Origin: Saccharicrinis sp963666825
GTDB lineage: Bacteria > Bacteroidota > Bacteroidia > Bacteroidales > Marinilabiliaceae
Reading direction: 5' to 3'
NCBI GenBank assembly: GCA_963666825.2
Contig: OY763044.2
Span: forward strand, 868,001-932,000
DNA length: 64,000 bases
Shown here: positions 47,301-54,811 of the stretch, piece after piece
How positions within the stretch are numbered: the stretch's first letter is position 1
Layout of the letters: every line of letters begins with the position of its first letter
Notes under the pieces: model-generated
Database searches by the model: none
What the model was told of the DNA's origin: nothing
What the model saw: the letters and a program-made list of their open reading frames with translations, nothing else
Translations under genes and position numbers: made by a program

Positions 47301-47930
47301 GATGCAGATGTATATATCGGTATTGACTCAACAATAACATCATTACCATCATGGATGAAGGACTTTTTGCCTTCCGATAAGACTATTGAATCTGTATCCA
47401 AGGTAAAAGCTAAATATATTCTTTACCAGAAGAAATTCTTAAAAGGCGAAACTGTTGAATTGTTCCCTGTTTCTGATGACAAAGAACAAAAGATGTATGT
47501 TGTAGCTGCAGTTCCTGTTTCAACATTAGATAAAGCGATAGATTTAAGAAAATCTGTTTCTTATCAGGCTGAAGATGGAAAACACTGGGGTAATGCTCGT
47601 CAGGTAAAATTCATGAAAAAGGATTGCATCATCGTTCCTGATAAAAATGGAAGTATCGGATTTGTATTCAAAGTTGGTTTGGCATCGAAATACGGATTAC
47701 AATTCCGTTTTATGAATATGGCAAATCATGAAGTTGATGCTGATGTGGAAATTTTAGCTGCCGATGGTCGTTTAATGTGGGATGGAACATGGACTTTCCC
47801 TTCCGCAAACATCAAATGGAAAAGCTTTAGAACAGATACACAAACAACCATTAATGCCGGAACTTATACCATCAAAATTACACCTAAAGAAAAAGTACCT
47901 TTGTATTTTGATTGGGTGAAAGTGCAATAA
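44364..47930 (+). CDS. GH2 family exo-hydrolase with malectin-like domain
   Basis: This 1188-residue lipoprotein (GLLLIIGLILITGC, Cys23) has the GH2 order: sugar-binding jelly roll (about 35-200, with VDVPHNWDDYGGY and GYAWYRKEF), immunoglobulin-like domain (about 200-315), TIM barrel (about 315-640), then extra C-terminal modules. The barrel has NSFRDAHQPHNF, ILWGLENES with the acid/base Glu440 and NGEYGAWRS with the likely nucleophile Glu508. A malectin-like module (about 725-895, VNCGGSNYTDKEGNVWMAD ... YKVDMYFVEPWYGTGGG) and further beta domains end the protein. GH2 members act as beta-galactosidases or beta-glucuronidases; an uronidase on RG-II side chain A would fit, but the specificity is inferred from context only. 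Confidence 0.8.
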   Translation: MSLLRFRGIGLLLIIGLILITGCSKKKSIRQDILLNEDWLTIANDTDKTAFNGFEDAEFSTKDWLSVDVPHNWDDYGGYRRMMHGNRHGYAWYRKEFSVEKKSDDKRYFLFFEGVGSYATVWVNGQKVGYHAGGRTTFTLDITDVVKFDQKNILAVRADHPADIRDLPWVCGGCSPEWGFSEGSQPMGIFRPVHLVVTNSVRVEPFGVHIWNDNQITKEKAHLNIEVELKNCGSQKRNIELVNSLKDALGNEVAVAINKFEIAPGVIDTISQELNDIHDPHLWSVENPYLYHMETKVYEDNKLVDEITTPYGIRWIKWDIKGDNATNRFYLNDEPVFINGTAEYEHILGQSHAFSDEQVQARVDQILSMGYNSFRDAHQPHNFRYHEAWDQNGILWWTQMAAHIWFDTPEFRENFKTLLRDWVKERRNSPSIILWGLENESTLPEDFAKECSDIIRELDPTTSSQRLVTTCNGGSGTDWNVIQNWSGTYGGKPEIYDEEISKQLLNGEYGAWRSIDLHSEGEFDANGVLSEDRMTLLMESKIRLAEKASDKCCGQYHWLFNSHDNPGRTQGGEGFRDIDRLGPINYKGAVSIWGEPLDVFYMFRSNYVDNKIEPMVYIASHTWPDRWTESGIKDGIRVYSNCDEVELFNGVNKNSLGRKKRGGIGTHFVFNQVDIQSNVLCAVGYVDGEKVAEDYIVLHHLLQDPDIKQLQGEVTPLMDADSDWNTIYRVNCGGSNYTDKEGNVWMADVHNTGNDTWGSLSWTDDYPGLPAFYGSQRQTHDPIEGTDEWPLIQTFRYGRHKLKYHFPVQDGKYKVDMYFVEPWYGTGGGLDCNGWRIFDVAVNNNTVIDDLDIWQEVGHDKLLKKTFEVDVKGGSLDISFPKVKSGQAVVSAIAISALDSNVKAAPSSESLITNLKVEGADAKKCKAETWMDTGIKQFSDSEQAFSYIPPVLYGAEWIKGSSMIQTVKGKAIASFKLTADADVYIGIDSTITSLPSWMKDFLPSDKTIESVSKVKAKYILYQKKFLKGETVELFPVSDDKEQKMYVVAAVPVSTLDKAIDLRKSVSYQAEDGKHWGNARQVKFMKKDCIIVPDKNGSIGFVFKVGLASKYGLQFRFMNMANHEVDADVEILAADGRLMWDGTWTFPSANIKWKSFRTDTQTTINAGTYTIKITPKEKVPLYFDWVKVQ

Positions 47931-47953
47931 GAAGGTTAAAGGTTGAAGGTAAC

Positions 47954-47972
47954 AGGGAGAAAGGAACAAGGA
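47954..47972. repeat. Left arm of a 19-bp inverted repeat pair
   Basis: AGGGAGAAAGGAACAAGGA here is exactly complementary to 52,365-52,383, on the far side of the GH137-like and GH2 genes. It lies in a purine-rich run with three AAGGAAC units. Confidence 0.6.
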
Positions 47973-48058
47973 ACAAGGAACAAGAATTGGTATAGCGCAT
48001 AGAGGAGAGTGCTTTAAGTAAATTGTTTTAATGTGGAAAATTCCTCTCTTGCGTGTGG

Positions 48059-48262
48059 TTCTTCCGGCATCAGCTGGTGAACCAAAAAACAAGGTAATGA
48101 AGTCGGCAAAAGCGGTGTTGTTTGAAGTCTTGAGGAACGAAAGGCAAGTTTCAGTGCTTTAGACGGAAGTTCCGTAGTTTTTTGAGAGAGACAGGTGCAG
48201 CCGGCGGTCTTTTTGTTTCCTTTTTTGACTGTAGAAAAAAGGAAAAGCCCAGCGGCTAGAGC
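48059..48262. repeat. Dispersed intergenic repeat, copy 1
   Basis: Blocks of this stretch match the repeat at 59,812-60,145: a GTGAACCAAAAAACAAGGT block (48077-48095), a CCGTAGTTTTTTGAG block (48172-48186) followed by GGTGCAGCC, and a T-rich stem (TTCCTTTTTTGACTGTAGAAAAAAGGAA). Apparent short reading frames in it are not credible genes. The whole 47,931-48,402 gap has no gene. Confidence 0.6.
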
Positions 48263-48402
48263 AAAAAAAATATAAAAAATAGGGTAAAAAGACTGTAATA
48301 AAATAACTAGGGGTATTAACCCTGGGAATGTTGATATAATTCAATTATACAAGTTAACAAATCAACAATTCGACAAATAATATAATAAAAAACTATACCG
48401 TA

Positions 48403-49500
48403 ATGAAGACATTAAATGTATTGGTGATGATTGCTGTAGTGCTTGCAGCTTTTACAAGTTGTAAAAAGGAATTGCCAAAAACTGTGTCAAAGGAAAAGAT
48501 GCAGCAGATTTATGAGGAAGTTAAAACTCCATATAAATATGGATTGGTGATGGTTCCGGAAGATGATTCAAAGAAAATGGATTGTCCTACAGTTTATCGA
48601 AAAGGAGATAAGTGGTTTATGACTTATTTTGTTTTTGATGGTCGCGGATATGAAACCTGGTTAGCACAAAGTGATGATTTATTACATTGGGATAATATGG
48701 GTAAGGTAATGTCTTTTTCAGATACAACAGATTGGGATAGCAATCAAAAAGCAGGTTACCCTAGTTTACAAGATCCTGAATGGGGAGGAAGCTATGAGTT
48801 GGAACAATTTGATGGTAAATATTGGATGCCATATTTTGGGGGTAATTCAAGAGGTTACGAAAAAGGATTATTGTCAATTGGTATGGCTCATACAGAAAAA
48901 GATCCAACTACGGTACACTTATGGGATAGAGAAAAAGAACCCATCTTTATGGCTACAGATAAAGATGCTCGTTGGTGGGAAAATAGTACTATCTATAAAA
49001 CATGGGTATTATTTGACAGAAGCAGAACAACAGGATACCCATTTGTAATGTATTACAATGCAAGGGGTGATAGTATCAATCCAAACAGAGGGGCAGAGCG
49101 TATTGGTATGGCTGTTTCAAAAGATATGATCAACTGGCAACGTTTTGGTAAAGATCCAGTGATTAATCACCATAAAGGAATTTCAGGCGATGCTGTGATT
49201 CAAAAGATTGATGATGTATGGGTAATGTTTTATTTTGGCGCATTCTGGCCTACTCGTAAAGATTATGATGCATTTAACCGTTTTGCTTGTTCATATGACC
49301 TTGTAAACTGGACAGAGTGGGATGGAAAAGATTTGGTATTTCCATCAGAGCCTTACGATAACTGGTTTGCTCACAAATCATATGTGGTTAAACACGATGG
49401 CGTAGTGTATCACTTCTATTGTGCAACCAATCGCGATCAACAAAGAGGTATTGCAGTAGCAACTTCAAAAGATTTAGGAAATAGTGAGTTAACTTATTAG
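48403..49500 (+). CDS. Five-bladed propeller glycosidase lipoprotein, GH137-like candidate
   Basis: This 365-residue protein is a lipoprotein (VLVMIAVVLAAFTSC, Cys20). Its repeated blades (CPTVYRKGDKWFMTYFVFDG, WLAQSDDLLHWDNMGKVMSF, GYEKGLLSIGMAHTEKD, ERIGMAVSKDMINWQRFGKDPV, FACSYDLVNWTEW) mark a GH43/GH32-like propeller. Candidate catalytic glutamates are Glu153, Glu193 and Glu232. The neighbour 234 bp downstream is a GH2. In B. theta the RG-II enzyme BT0996 fuses a GH137 propeller (beta-L-arabinofuranosidase) to a GH2, so this pair could be the unfused counterpart. The propeller fold is fairly certain; GH137 membership is an inference, and a GH43-related family is the alternative. Confidence 0.55.
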   Translation: MKTLNVLVMIAVVLAAFTSCKKELPKTVSKEKMQQIYEEVKTPYKYGLVMVPEDDSKKMDCPTVYRKGDKWFMTYFVFDGRGYETWLAQSDDLLHWDNMGKVMSFSDTTDWDSNQKAGYPSLQDPEWGGSYELEQFDGKYWMPYFGGNSRGYEKGLLSIGMAHTEKDPTTVHLWDREKEPIFMATDKDARWWENSTIYKTWVLFDRSRTTGYPFVMYYNARGDSINPNRGAERIGMAVSKDMINWQRFGKDPVINHHKGISGDAVIQKIDDVWVMFYFGAFWPTRKDYDAFNRFACSYDLVNWTEWDGKDLVFPSEPYDNWFAHKSYVVKHDGVVYHFYCATNRDQQRGIAVATSKDLGNSELTY

Positions 49501-49515
49501 TGGTTAGTTATAATT

Positions 49516-49690
49516 AAATAACCACCTCCCCCTCATATCTTCGGGTACTCCTCCTTTAAAAGGAGGAGAGTGATTTACAGCACGCATAGGTGTTGCCTTC
49601 GATAGAGAAATGGTTTCGCTTGACAACATTCCCCGCCTTTTTATGGCGGGGTGGCAGATAGGAGGCACGAGAATCTGACGGGGTGGTTTT
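49516..49690. repeat. MITE-like intergenic repeat between GH137-like and GH2 genes
   Basis: Terminal AACCACC (49520-49526) and GGTGGTT (49682-49688) are inverted. Inside are two strong hairpins: CTCCTCCTTT/AAAGGAGGAG (49548-49568) and CCCCGCC/GGCGGGG (49631-49651). The GC-rich wording GGCGGGGTGGCAGA...CTGACGGGGTGG recalls a widespread non-coding repeat of Bacteroidota. No protein is credible in it. Confidence 0.6.
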
Positions 49691-49734
49691 ATTAATAGAA
49701 GGCAGCTAACAACCATCAGCTTAAAACAAAAATT

Positions 49735-52158
49735 ATGCATCAACACATAAACAAAATATTAATCGTTGCGGTAGTCGCACTATTGGCCGCCTGTAATAAT
49801 AAGATTGATAATCCGCGTCAGGTGGAATCCTTCAACAAAGGTTGGAAATTCTTTTTAGGAGATACTGCCGATGCGTCAAAAGTATCGTTTAATGATACGG
49901 ATTGGCGTGCTTTAAACTTACCACACGACTGGAGTATTGAAGGGGAGTTTAGCAAAGATAATCCATCAACAACAGAAGGAGGAGCATTGCCAACAGGAAT
50001 TGGATGGTACAGAAAAACCTTTAAGGTTGATTCTATTCCTCAAAATCAAAAGTATTATATCGACTTTGATGGTGTGTTTTGTAATAGTGAAGTTTGGTTG
50101 AACGGTCATTATTTAGGAAAACGACCATTCGGATATATTACTTTTCGTTATGATATGACGCCTTATTTGAATTTTGGAGATAAGGAAAATGTGATGGCGG
50201 TTAGAGTTGATAATGATGCTCAACCAGCTTCTCGTTGGTATACCGGTTCCGGAATTTATCGTAATGTATGGTTGGTAACAACAAACCAGGTGCATGTTGA
50301 TCATTGGGGTACATATATTACAACAGCAAATGTAACTGATGAATCAGCAACAGTAAAGCTTGAAGTAAAAATCAAAAATAATCCAAAGGCTGTACAACAA
50401 TTAATGGTTAAAACAGAATTATATGATCAAAATAACCAGATTGTTGCTCAGGATAAAAAAATGGTTTCATGCGAGGATTCTATTTGTGTTATAGATTATG
50501 ATTTTACAGTAAGTCAACCTGTATTATGGTCAATCAACAATCCTTATATGTACACTGCAGTAACAAGTATTTATGATGAGAATGACTTACTAGATCAATA
50601 TGAAACACCATTTGGAATAAGATATTTTGAATTTGATTCTGCAAAAGGATTCTTTTTAAACGGACAAGCTCTGAAAATACATGGCGTTAATCAACATCAC
50701 GATTTGGGAGCTTTAGGAGCTGCAGTTAATACCAGAGCTATGGAGCGTCAGTTGGAAATTTTAAAGGGCATGGGTTGTAATGCTATTCGTATGGCACATA
50801 ATCCCCCTGCTCCTGAATTACTGGATCTTTGTGATCAAATGGGATTTTTAGTTATTGATGAATCCTTTGATGAATGGGCTAAAACAAAGGCTAAAAAAGG
50901 TTACCATTTATATTGGGATGAATGGCATGTGCGTGATTTACAGGATATGGTTTTACGCGATCGTAATCACCCAAGTATTATTGCATGGAGTATTGGAAAT
51001 GAGATTAGAGAGCAGTTTGATACTACAGGTATTTCTATTACAAAAGAATTGGCAGGTATCGTAAAAGAGTTGGATAAAACCCGTCCTGTAACAAGTGCTT
51101 TAACAGAGCAAGATCCTGAAAAGAATAATATTTATAAATCAGGAGCCTTAGATTTAATCAGTTTTAACTATAAGCATAAAGAATATCTTGATTTTCCTAA
51201 TAATTATCCTGGTCAGAAAATGATTGCTTCTGAAAACATGTCGGCATTATCTACTCGAGGTCATTACGATATGCCCTCTGATAGTATGCGCATCTGGCCA
51301 TCTGCATATAATGCTCCTTTGGTAGGTGCAAATGATGATTATACTGTTTCTGCTTACGATCATGTATATGCATATTGGGGTGCCACTCACGAGGATACCT
51401 GGAATGTGGTTAAAAACAATGATTTCATTTCAGGGATGTTTATCTGGTCGGGTTTTGATTATTTAGGTGAACCAATCCCTTATCCATGGCCTGCACGTAG
51501 TTCTTATTTAGGCATTATTGATTTGGCCGGATTCCCTAAAGATGCATATTACCTTTATCAAAGCGAATGGACAGATAAAACCATGTTACATATCTTCCCG
51601 CATTGGAATTGGGAAAAAGGACAGGATATTGATGTTTGGGCTTATTATAACAATGCCGATGAGGTTGAACTGTTCTTAAACGGCAAATCATTAGGAACAC
51701 ATAAAAAGGAGGAAGGAAAGTTCCATGTAATGTGGAGGGTTAAATTTGAACCCGGTACCATAAAAGCGGTGTCACGAAAAGATGGACAAGTTGTATTGGA
51801 GAAAGAAATTCATACAGATGGAGAACCCTATAAAGTAGAATTAATTGCAGATCGGGATGTAATTAATGCTGATGGAACTGATCTTTCTTTTATCACCGTT
51901 AAAATTGTGGACGAGGATGGTAATATGATTCCTGATGCCGATAATTTAGTTCATTTTGATGTTGAAGGTAATGGGTTTATTGCCGGAGTTGACAATGGAT
52001 ATCAAGCCAGTTTGGAGCCTTTTAAAGCAAATTATCGCAAAGCATTTAATGGAATGTGCTTATTGATTGTTCAAGCAACAGAAAAAGCTGGAAATATTAA
52101 AATTACAGCAACAGCTGATGGTTTGAAAAATGGAGAAATGACTCTAAAATCAAATTAA
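49735..52158 (+). CDS. GH2 family beta-galactosidase/glucuronidase-type lipoprotein
   Basis: This 807-residue lipoprotein (INKILIVAVVALLAAC, Cys20) is a canonical GH2. The sugar-binding domain (about 30-180) has FNKGWKFFLGD, NLPHDWSIEGEF and GWYRKTFKV, followed by an immunoglobulin-like domain (about 185-300). The barrel carries LKIHGVNQHHDLGALG, CNAIRMAHNPPAPELLDLCDQMGFLVIDE, IIAWSIGNEIREQ with acid/base Glu423 and KMIASENMSA with the likely nucleophile Glu500. A DUF4982-type and a bacterial-Ig-like domain follow (DGTDLSFITVKIVDEDGNMIP). Sugar specificity cannot be read directly. Together with the upstream propeller it resembles the two parts of an RG-II enzyme. A good terminator follows. 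Confidence 0.88.
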   Translation: MHQHINKILIVAVVALLAACNNKIDNPRQVESFNKGWKFFLGDTADASKVSFNDTDWRALNLPHDWSIEGEFSKDNPSTTEGGALPTGIGWYRKTFKVDSIPQNQKYYIDFDGVFCNSEVWLNGHYLGKRPFGYITFRYDMTPYLNFGDKENVMAVRVDNDAQPASRWYTGSGIYRNVWLVTTNQVHVDHWGTYITTANVTDESATVKLEVKIKNNPKAVQQLMVKTELYDQNNQIVAQDKKMVSCEDSICVIDYDFTVSQPVLWSINNPYMYTAVTSIYDENDLLDQYETPFGIRYFEFDSAKGFFLNGQALKIHGVNQHHDLGALGAAVNTRAMERQLEILKGMGCNAIRMAHNPPAPELLDLCDQMGFLVIDESFDEWAKTKAKKGYHLYWDEWHVRDLQDMVLRDRNHPSIIAWSIGNEIREQFDTTGISITKELAGIVKELDKTRPVTSALTEQDPEKNNIYKSGALDLISFNYKHKEYLDFPNNYPGQKMIASENMSALSTRGHYDMPSDSMRIWPSAYNAPLVGANDDYTVSAYDHVYAYWGATHEDTWNVVKNNDFISGMFIWSGFDYLGEPIPYPWPARSSYLGIIDLAGFPKDAYYLYQSEWTDKTMLHIFPHWNWEKGQDIDVWAYYNNADEVELFLNGKSLGTHKKEEGKFHVMWRVKFEPGTIKAVSRKDGQVVLEKEIHTDGEPYKVELIADRDVINADGTDLSFITVKIVDEDGNMIPDADNLVHFDVEGNGFIAGVDNGYQASLEPFKANYRKAFNGMCLLIVQATEKAGNIKITATADGLKNGEMTLKSN

Positions 52159-52163
52159 ATATA

Positions 52164-52208
52164 AAAAAGAGGGCCGATTCATTAAATTATAAATCAGCCC
52201 TCTTTTTA
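52164..52208 (+). terminator. Terminator at the end of the PUL
   Basis: AAAAAGAGGGC...GATT is complementary to AATC...GCCCTCTTTTT across a 15-base loop, with a T run, directly after the GH2 stop. Confidence 0.75.
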
Positions 52209-52364
52209 AGAGTTTTCTTATCGTGTTATTAGTTTTAAAAGTAGGATTAATCTATTAAATACAACTATTATCTTTTTCTATTTTGATGCTAGTTTTATTG
52301 TGTTGTATTGAGGGTTAACCTACTTTTTTTGTTTCTTAATTATTGATTCTTTTTTGCACCCTTC

Positions 52365-52383
52365 TCCTTGTTCCTTTCTCCCT
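52365..52383. repeat. Right arm of a 19-bp inverted repeat pair
   Basis: TCCTTGTTCCTTTCTCCCT is the exact reverse complement of 47,954-47,972. It sits in a pyrimidine-rich tract between the PUL terminator and the convergent gene at 52,419. Confidence 0.6.
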
Positions 52384-52418
52384 TCTCCCTTTTCCTTGTT
52401 CCTTAAACCCCTAAGGTT

Positions 52419-53030
52419 TTATTTATGCATCTTATTTTTCTTAATCAGCATTAATACTTCGTTGTATGTCATTGGATAAGCACCAAGAGCTTCCCATTTA
52501 GCAAAATACTCATAAACCAGTTTTAGATCCACTTCACCATCTTTAGCAGCTGATTCATTTATGATAAGTTCAGGAATATAACGAACTCTAACACCTTGTT
52601 TTATAAGTTCAGTAATAACATGATCAACCTTGTTTTCTAGGCCAACACCAAAAACAACCCATTCGCGAGCATTAAGCTTTTTAACTAAGCTAGCCGCATT
52701 TTCATTACCATTAAAAATCAATGGGTCTTGTTTTCCTTCACTTGTACCTCTTTCAAGGTAATATCTATATCTTAAGCCAATAGATTTTGTCCATTCAGTT
52801 TTTTCTTTGCTGTTAGGAACAAAAACAAGATCACGTTTATCGTCTTCCATAGGTTGACAACCATCTTCATGTATTGTAAATACATATGGAGCAACAATAG
52901 CAGAGATCAAACTATATACCTCGTACAGTTCTTCACTTAAAGGTTGACTTCTTTCAGGACAGTTAAACTTAACTTTATTAGGAGTGATTTCTAAACAGTC
53001 TACATCAAAAAAAGCGTGGTTTTGTTTCAT
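52419..53030 (-). CDS. Isochorismatase-fold-like protein lacking the usual cysteine
   Basis: This 203-residue cytoplasmic protein converges on the PUL. Its opening (KQNHAFFDVDCLEITP) resembles the D-containing first strand of cysteine hydrolases, and AREWVVFGVGLENKVDHVITELIKQGVRVRYIPELI resembles the segment that normally reads GVxTxxCVxxTxxDAxxxGYxVxVxxDA. The catalytic cysteine position reads KVD instead of CV, so nicotinamidase-type chemistry looks lost. The first 120 residues include CQPMEDDKRDLVFVPNSKEKTEWTKSIG. I do not recognise a specific function; a binding or regulatory role is possible. The family call is tentative. Confidence 0.5.
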   Translation of the reverse strand: MKQNHAFFDVDCLEITPNKVKFNCPERSQPLSEELYEVYSLISAIVAPYVFTIHEDGCQPMEDDKRDLVFVPNSKEKTEWTKSIGLRYRYYLERGTSEGKQDPLIFNGNENAASLVKKLNAREWVVFGVGLENKVDHVITELIKQGVRVRYIPELIINESAAKDGEVDLKLVYEYFAKWEALGAYPMTYNEVLMLIKKNKMHK

Positions 53031-53759
53031 CTTAAAATAGTTTTATGTACCACAAAGATACCGGTTAAACATAATGGGTTTTAAGATGTGATACCAGAGA
53101 ATAACAATAATAAGGCTAAGTTTTATATTGAAAAATGTTTTTTAGGTGGATTTTTTCCAGTATTTAGCCTGTAATAATGCTAACAAAGATAGTTTATTAA
53201 ACCAATACAAAAAGTTAAATTATACGAATTACTATTATTTATTGTGGTATTTGGTAATAAATTGCATAAATGATGTACTTTTTTGTGATAAATTGAAATG
53301 CTTAGGCACTATTGAACTTCTATGGGTAAATAACTTTAAGTTTGAAATAAGGAGAATCTAGATTAGGGGGAGAACTAAGAGCTTAAGGTTTAAAATGAAA
53401 CAACTGTATTCAAACTTAAGATCTGTCAGAATATTACTTTCATACTTAATTGGAGGAGAATAATAGGTTAAAAGTGTAGCAAATGGCAAAATCCTTTAGT
53501 GTTCGAAAAGATGTAAATAACATGTATTTATATATTAATCCCAGAGGGATTAAATGTTTATATAAATCTGTTATGGAAATAAATCGACTCCAGCGGAGTC
53601 GAACTACAATTCAATTACTATCTTTTTTTGAATACTCATGTGCAAAATTCTTTCAATAATTCAATATTTACATTTCATGCTGTATGCTTGAATATCAGAT
53701 TTATATTAGCTCATTGTTTCTTTGTTGAGCCTGACAAGAAGTAACAAACAACTGCTTAT
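53031..53759. repeat. Intergenic region with REP-like palindromes
   Basis: This region contains two perfect hairpins: TTAATCCC-AGA-GGGATTAA (53535-53553) and CGACTCC-AGC-GGAGTCG (53585-53601). Their wording is typical of an interspersed palindromic repeat of Bacteroidota. A 71-codon frame at 53146-53361 has no plausible protein features. The promoter of the gene at 53,030 should lie at its right-hand start, but none was resolved. Confidence 0.55.
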
Positions 53760-54716
53760 TTAATTATAGGCATACCTGTTATAATGTACATGAGCAAATT
53801 TAAGCGGAATGGAAAACCAAAAAGTAGAACCTTTATTCACTTCCGATTCAACCCATATTTTCCCCTGGTGTAATTCAACAATATCTTTACAAATTGATAA
53901 GCCTAATCCGGTTCCGCCTTTACATTGTTTAACTGTATTTTCTGTTTGTACAAAACGATTAAAAATATTTTCAATCATAGAGTTTTCAATACCGCTACCA
54001 GTATCTTTTACAAAGAAATCCAGCGTATTATTTCGTGCAAAGCATCCATATTCAATACATCCCTTTTCAGTAAACTTGATAGCGTTGTTTAGCAGGTTAT
54101 TCATTACCCTTCGAAGTTTCTCCTGATCAGAAGTAAAAACAAATTCCTCAGAAACATTAGTTTGTGATTGGCATAGTTTGACATTACTATCCATTAAGGA
54201 AGAATAATGGAGTTTGAAGCTATCCAGAAAATTGTTAAGTTTTATCTCTGTGAAATTTAAATACATATTGCCCGACTCAAGCAAGGAAGAGTCCATAACA
54301 TCGTTTACAGTAAGCAGAAGCTGCTTCGAACTATTTAATATGGTTTTAAGATATAAATCCAATATCTCGTTATCTGTTTGTTCTACCTGTGCCAATTCAG
54401 AGAAACCAATGATTGCATTCATTGGTGTTCTTAATTCATGAGAAATGTTTTGTATAAAAACTGTTTTCAGGTGATCATTTTCTTTTGCTTTTGCTTCCGC
54501 TTTTCTCACTTTTTCAACATAGCGCTTAACAAAAAAGAAGAGTAGAATACCTGTGGCAAATACATAAAACCAGCCTTTATAATGTTGAATTTGTGTAATC
54601 GTTTGGGGATCTTTAGTAATGTTTGAAACAAATAGATCAGAATATAAAATCCATATCCCTCCCAATAAAAGGTATGTAATTGAGAGGATGTATTCAAATT
54701 TTATCTTCTTTAACAT
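53760..54716 (-). CDS. Membrane sensor histidine kinase
   Basis: This 318-residue protein has two membrane spans near residues 9-27 and 48-64 with a very short outer loop between, then a coiled linker. The HisKA domain has FIQNISHELRTPMNAIIGFSEL with phospho-acceptor His93. The ATPase domain has the N box (NNLLNNAIKFTEKG), G1 box (VKDTGSGIE), F box (IFNRFVQTENT) and G2 box (GGTGLGLSICKDIV). No receiver domain is present and no response regulator is encoded nearby. The C-terminal WVESEVNKGSTFWFSIPLKF is almost repeated in the kinase at 57,877, so the two are related. Confidence 0.92.
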   Translation of the reverse strand: MLKKIKFEYILSITYLLLGGIWILYSDLFVSNITKDPQTITQIQHYKGWFYVFATGILLFFFVKRYVEKVRKAEAKAKENDHLKTVFIQNISHELRTPMNAIIGFSELAQVEQTDNEILDLYLKTILNSSKQLLLTVNDVMDSSLLESGNMYLNFTEIKLNNFLDSFKLHYSSLMDSNVKLCQSQTNVSEEFVFTSDQEKLRRVMNNLLNNAIKFTEKGCIEYGCFARNNTLDFFVKDTGSGIENSMIENIFNRFVQTENTVKQCKGGTGLGLSICKDIVELHQGKIWVESEVNKGSTFWFSIPLKFAHVHYNRYAYN

Positions 54717-54811
54717 ATTTAGTGTGAGATTAATATACTAGGTTTAGTCAACTAATGTAAAAAAACTATTATTGGTAAGCAATACATAATAAGAGGTAAT
54801 AAAAAATATTT

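Noticed and set aside
47772..48344. Two minus-strand frames of 106 and 61 codons
   Set aside because: The first begins in the GH2 coding sequence on the other strand and runs into the purine-rich repeat; the second is inside the dispersed repeat.
49504..49746. An 80-codon minus-strand frame
   Set aside because: It is the translation of the hairpin-rich repeat between the GH137-like and GH2 genes; such frames are typical of this repeat type.
52419..53030. Nicotinamidase or isochorismatase as a functional call
   Set aside because: The catalytic cysteine position is not Cys, so only a fold-level similarity can be claimed.
53146..53361. A 71-codon frame starting with GTG on the + strand
   Set aside because: The composition (many Tyr, Asn, Leu, Cys) matches translated AT-rich non-coding DNA, there is no ATG start, and it lies in a gap that also carries REP-like palindromes.
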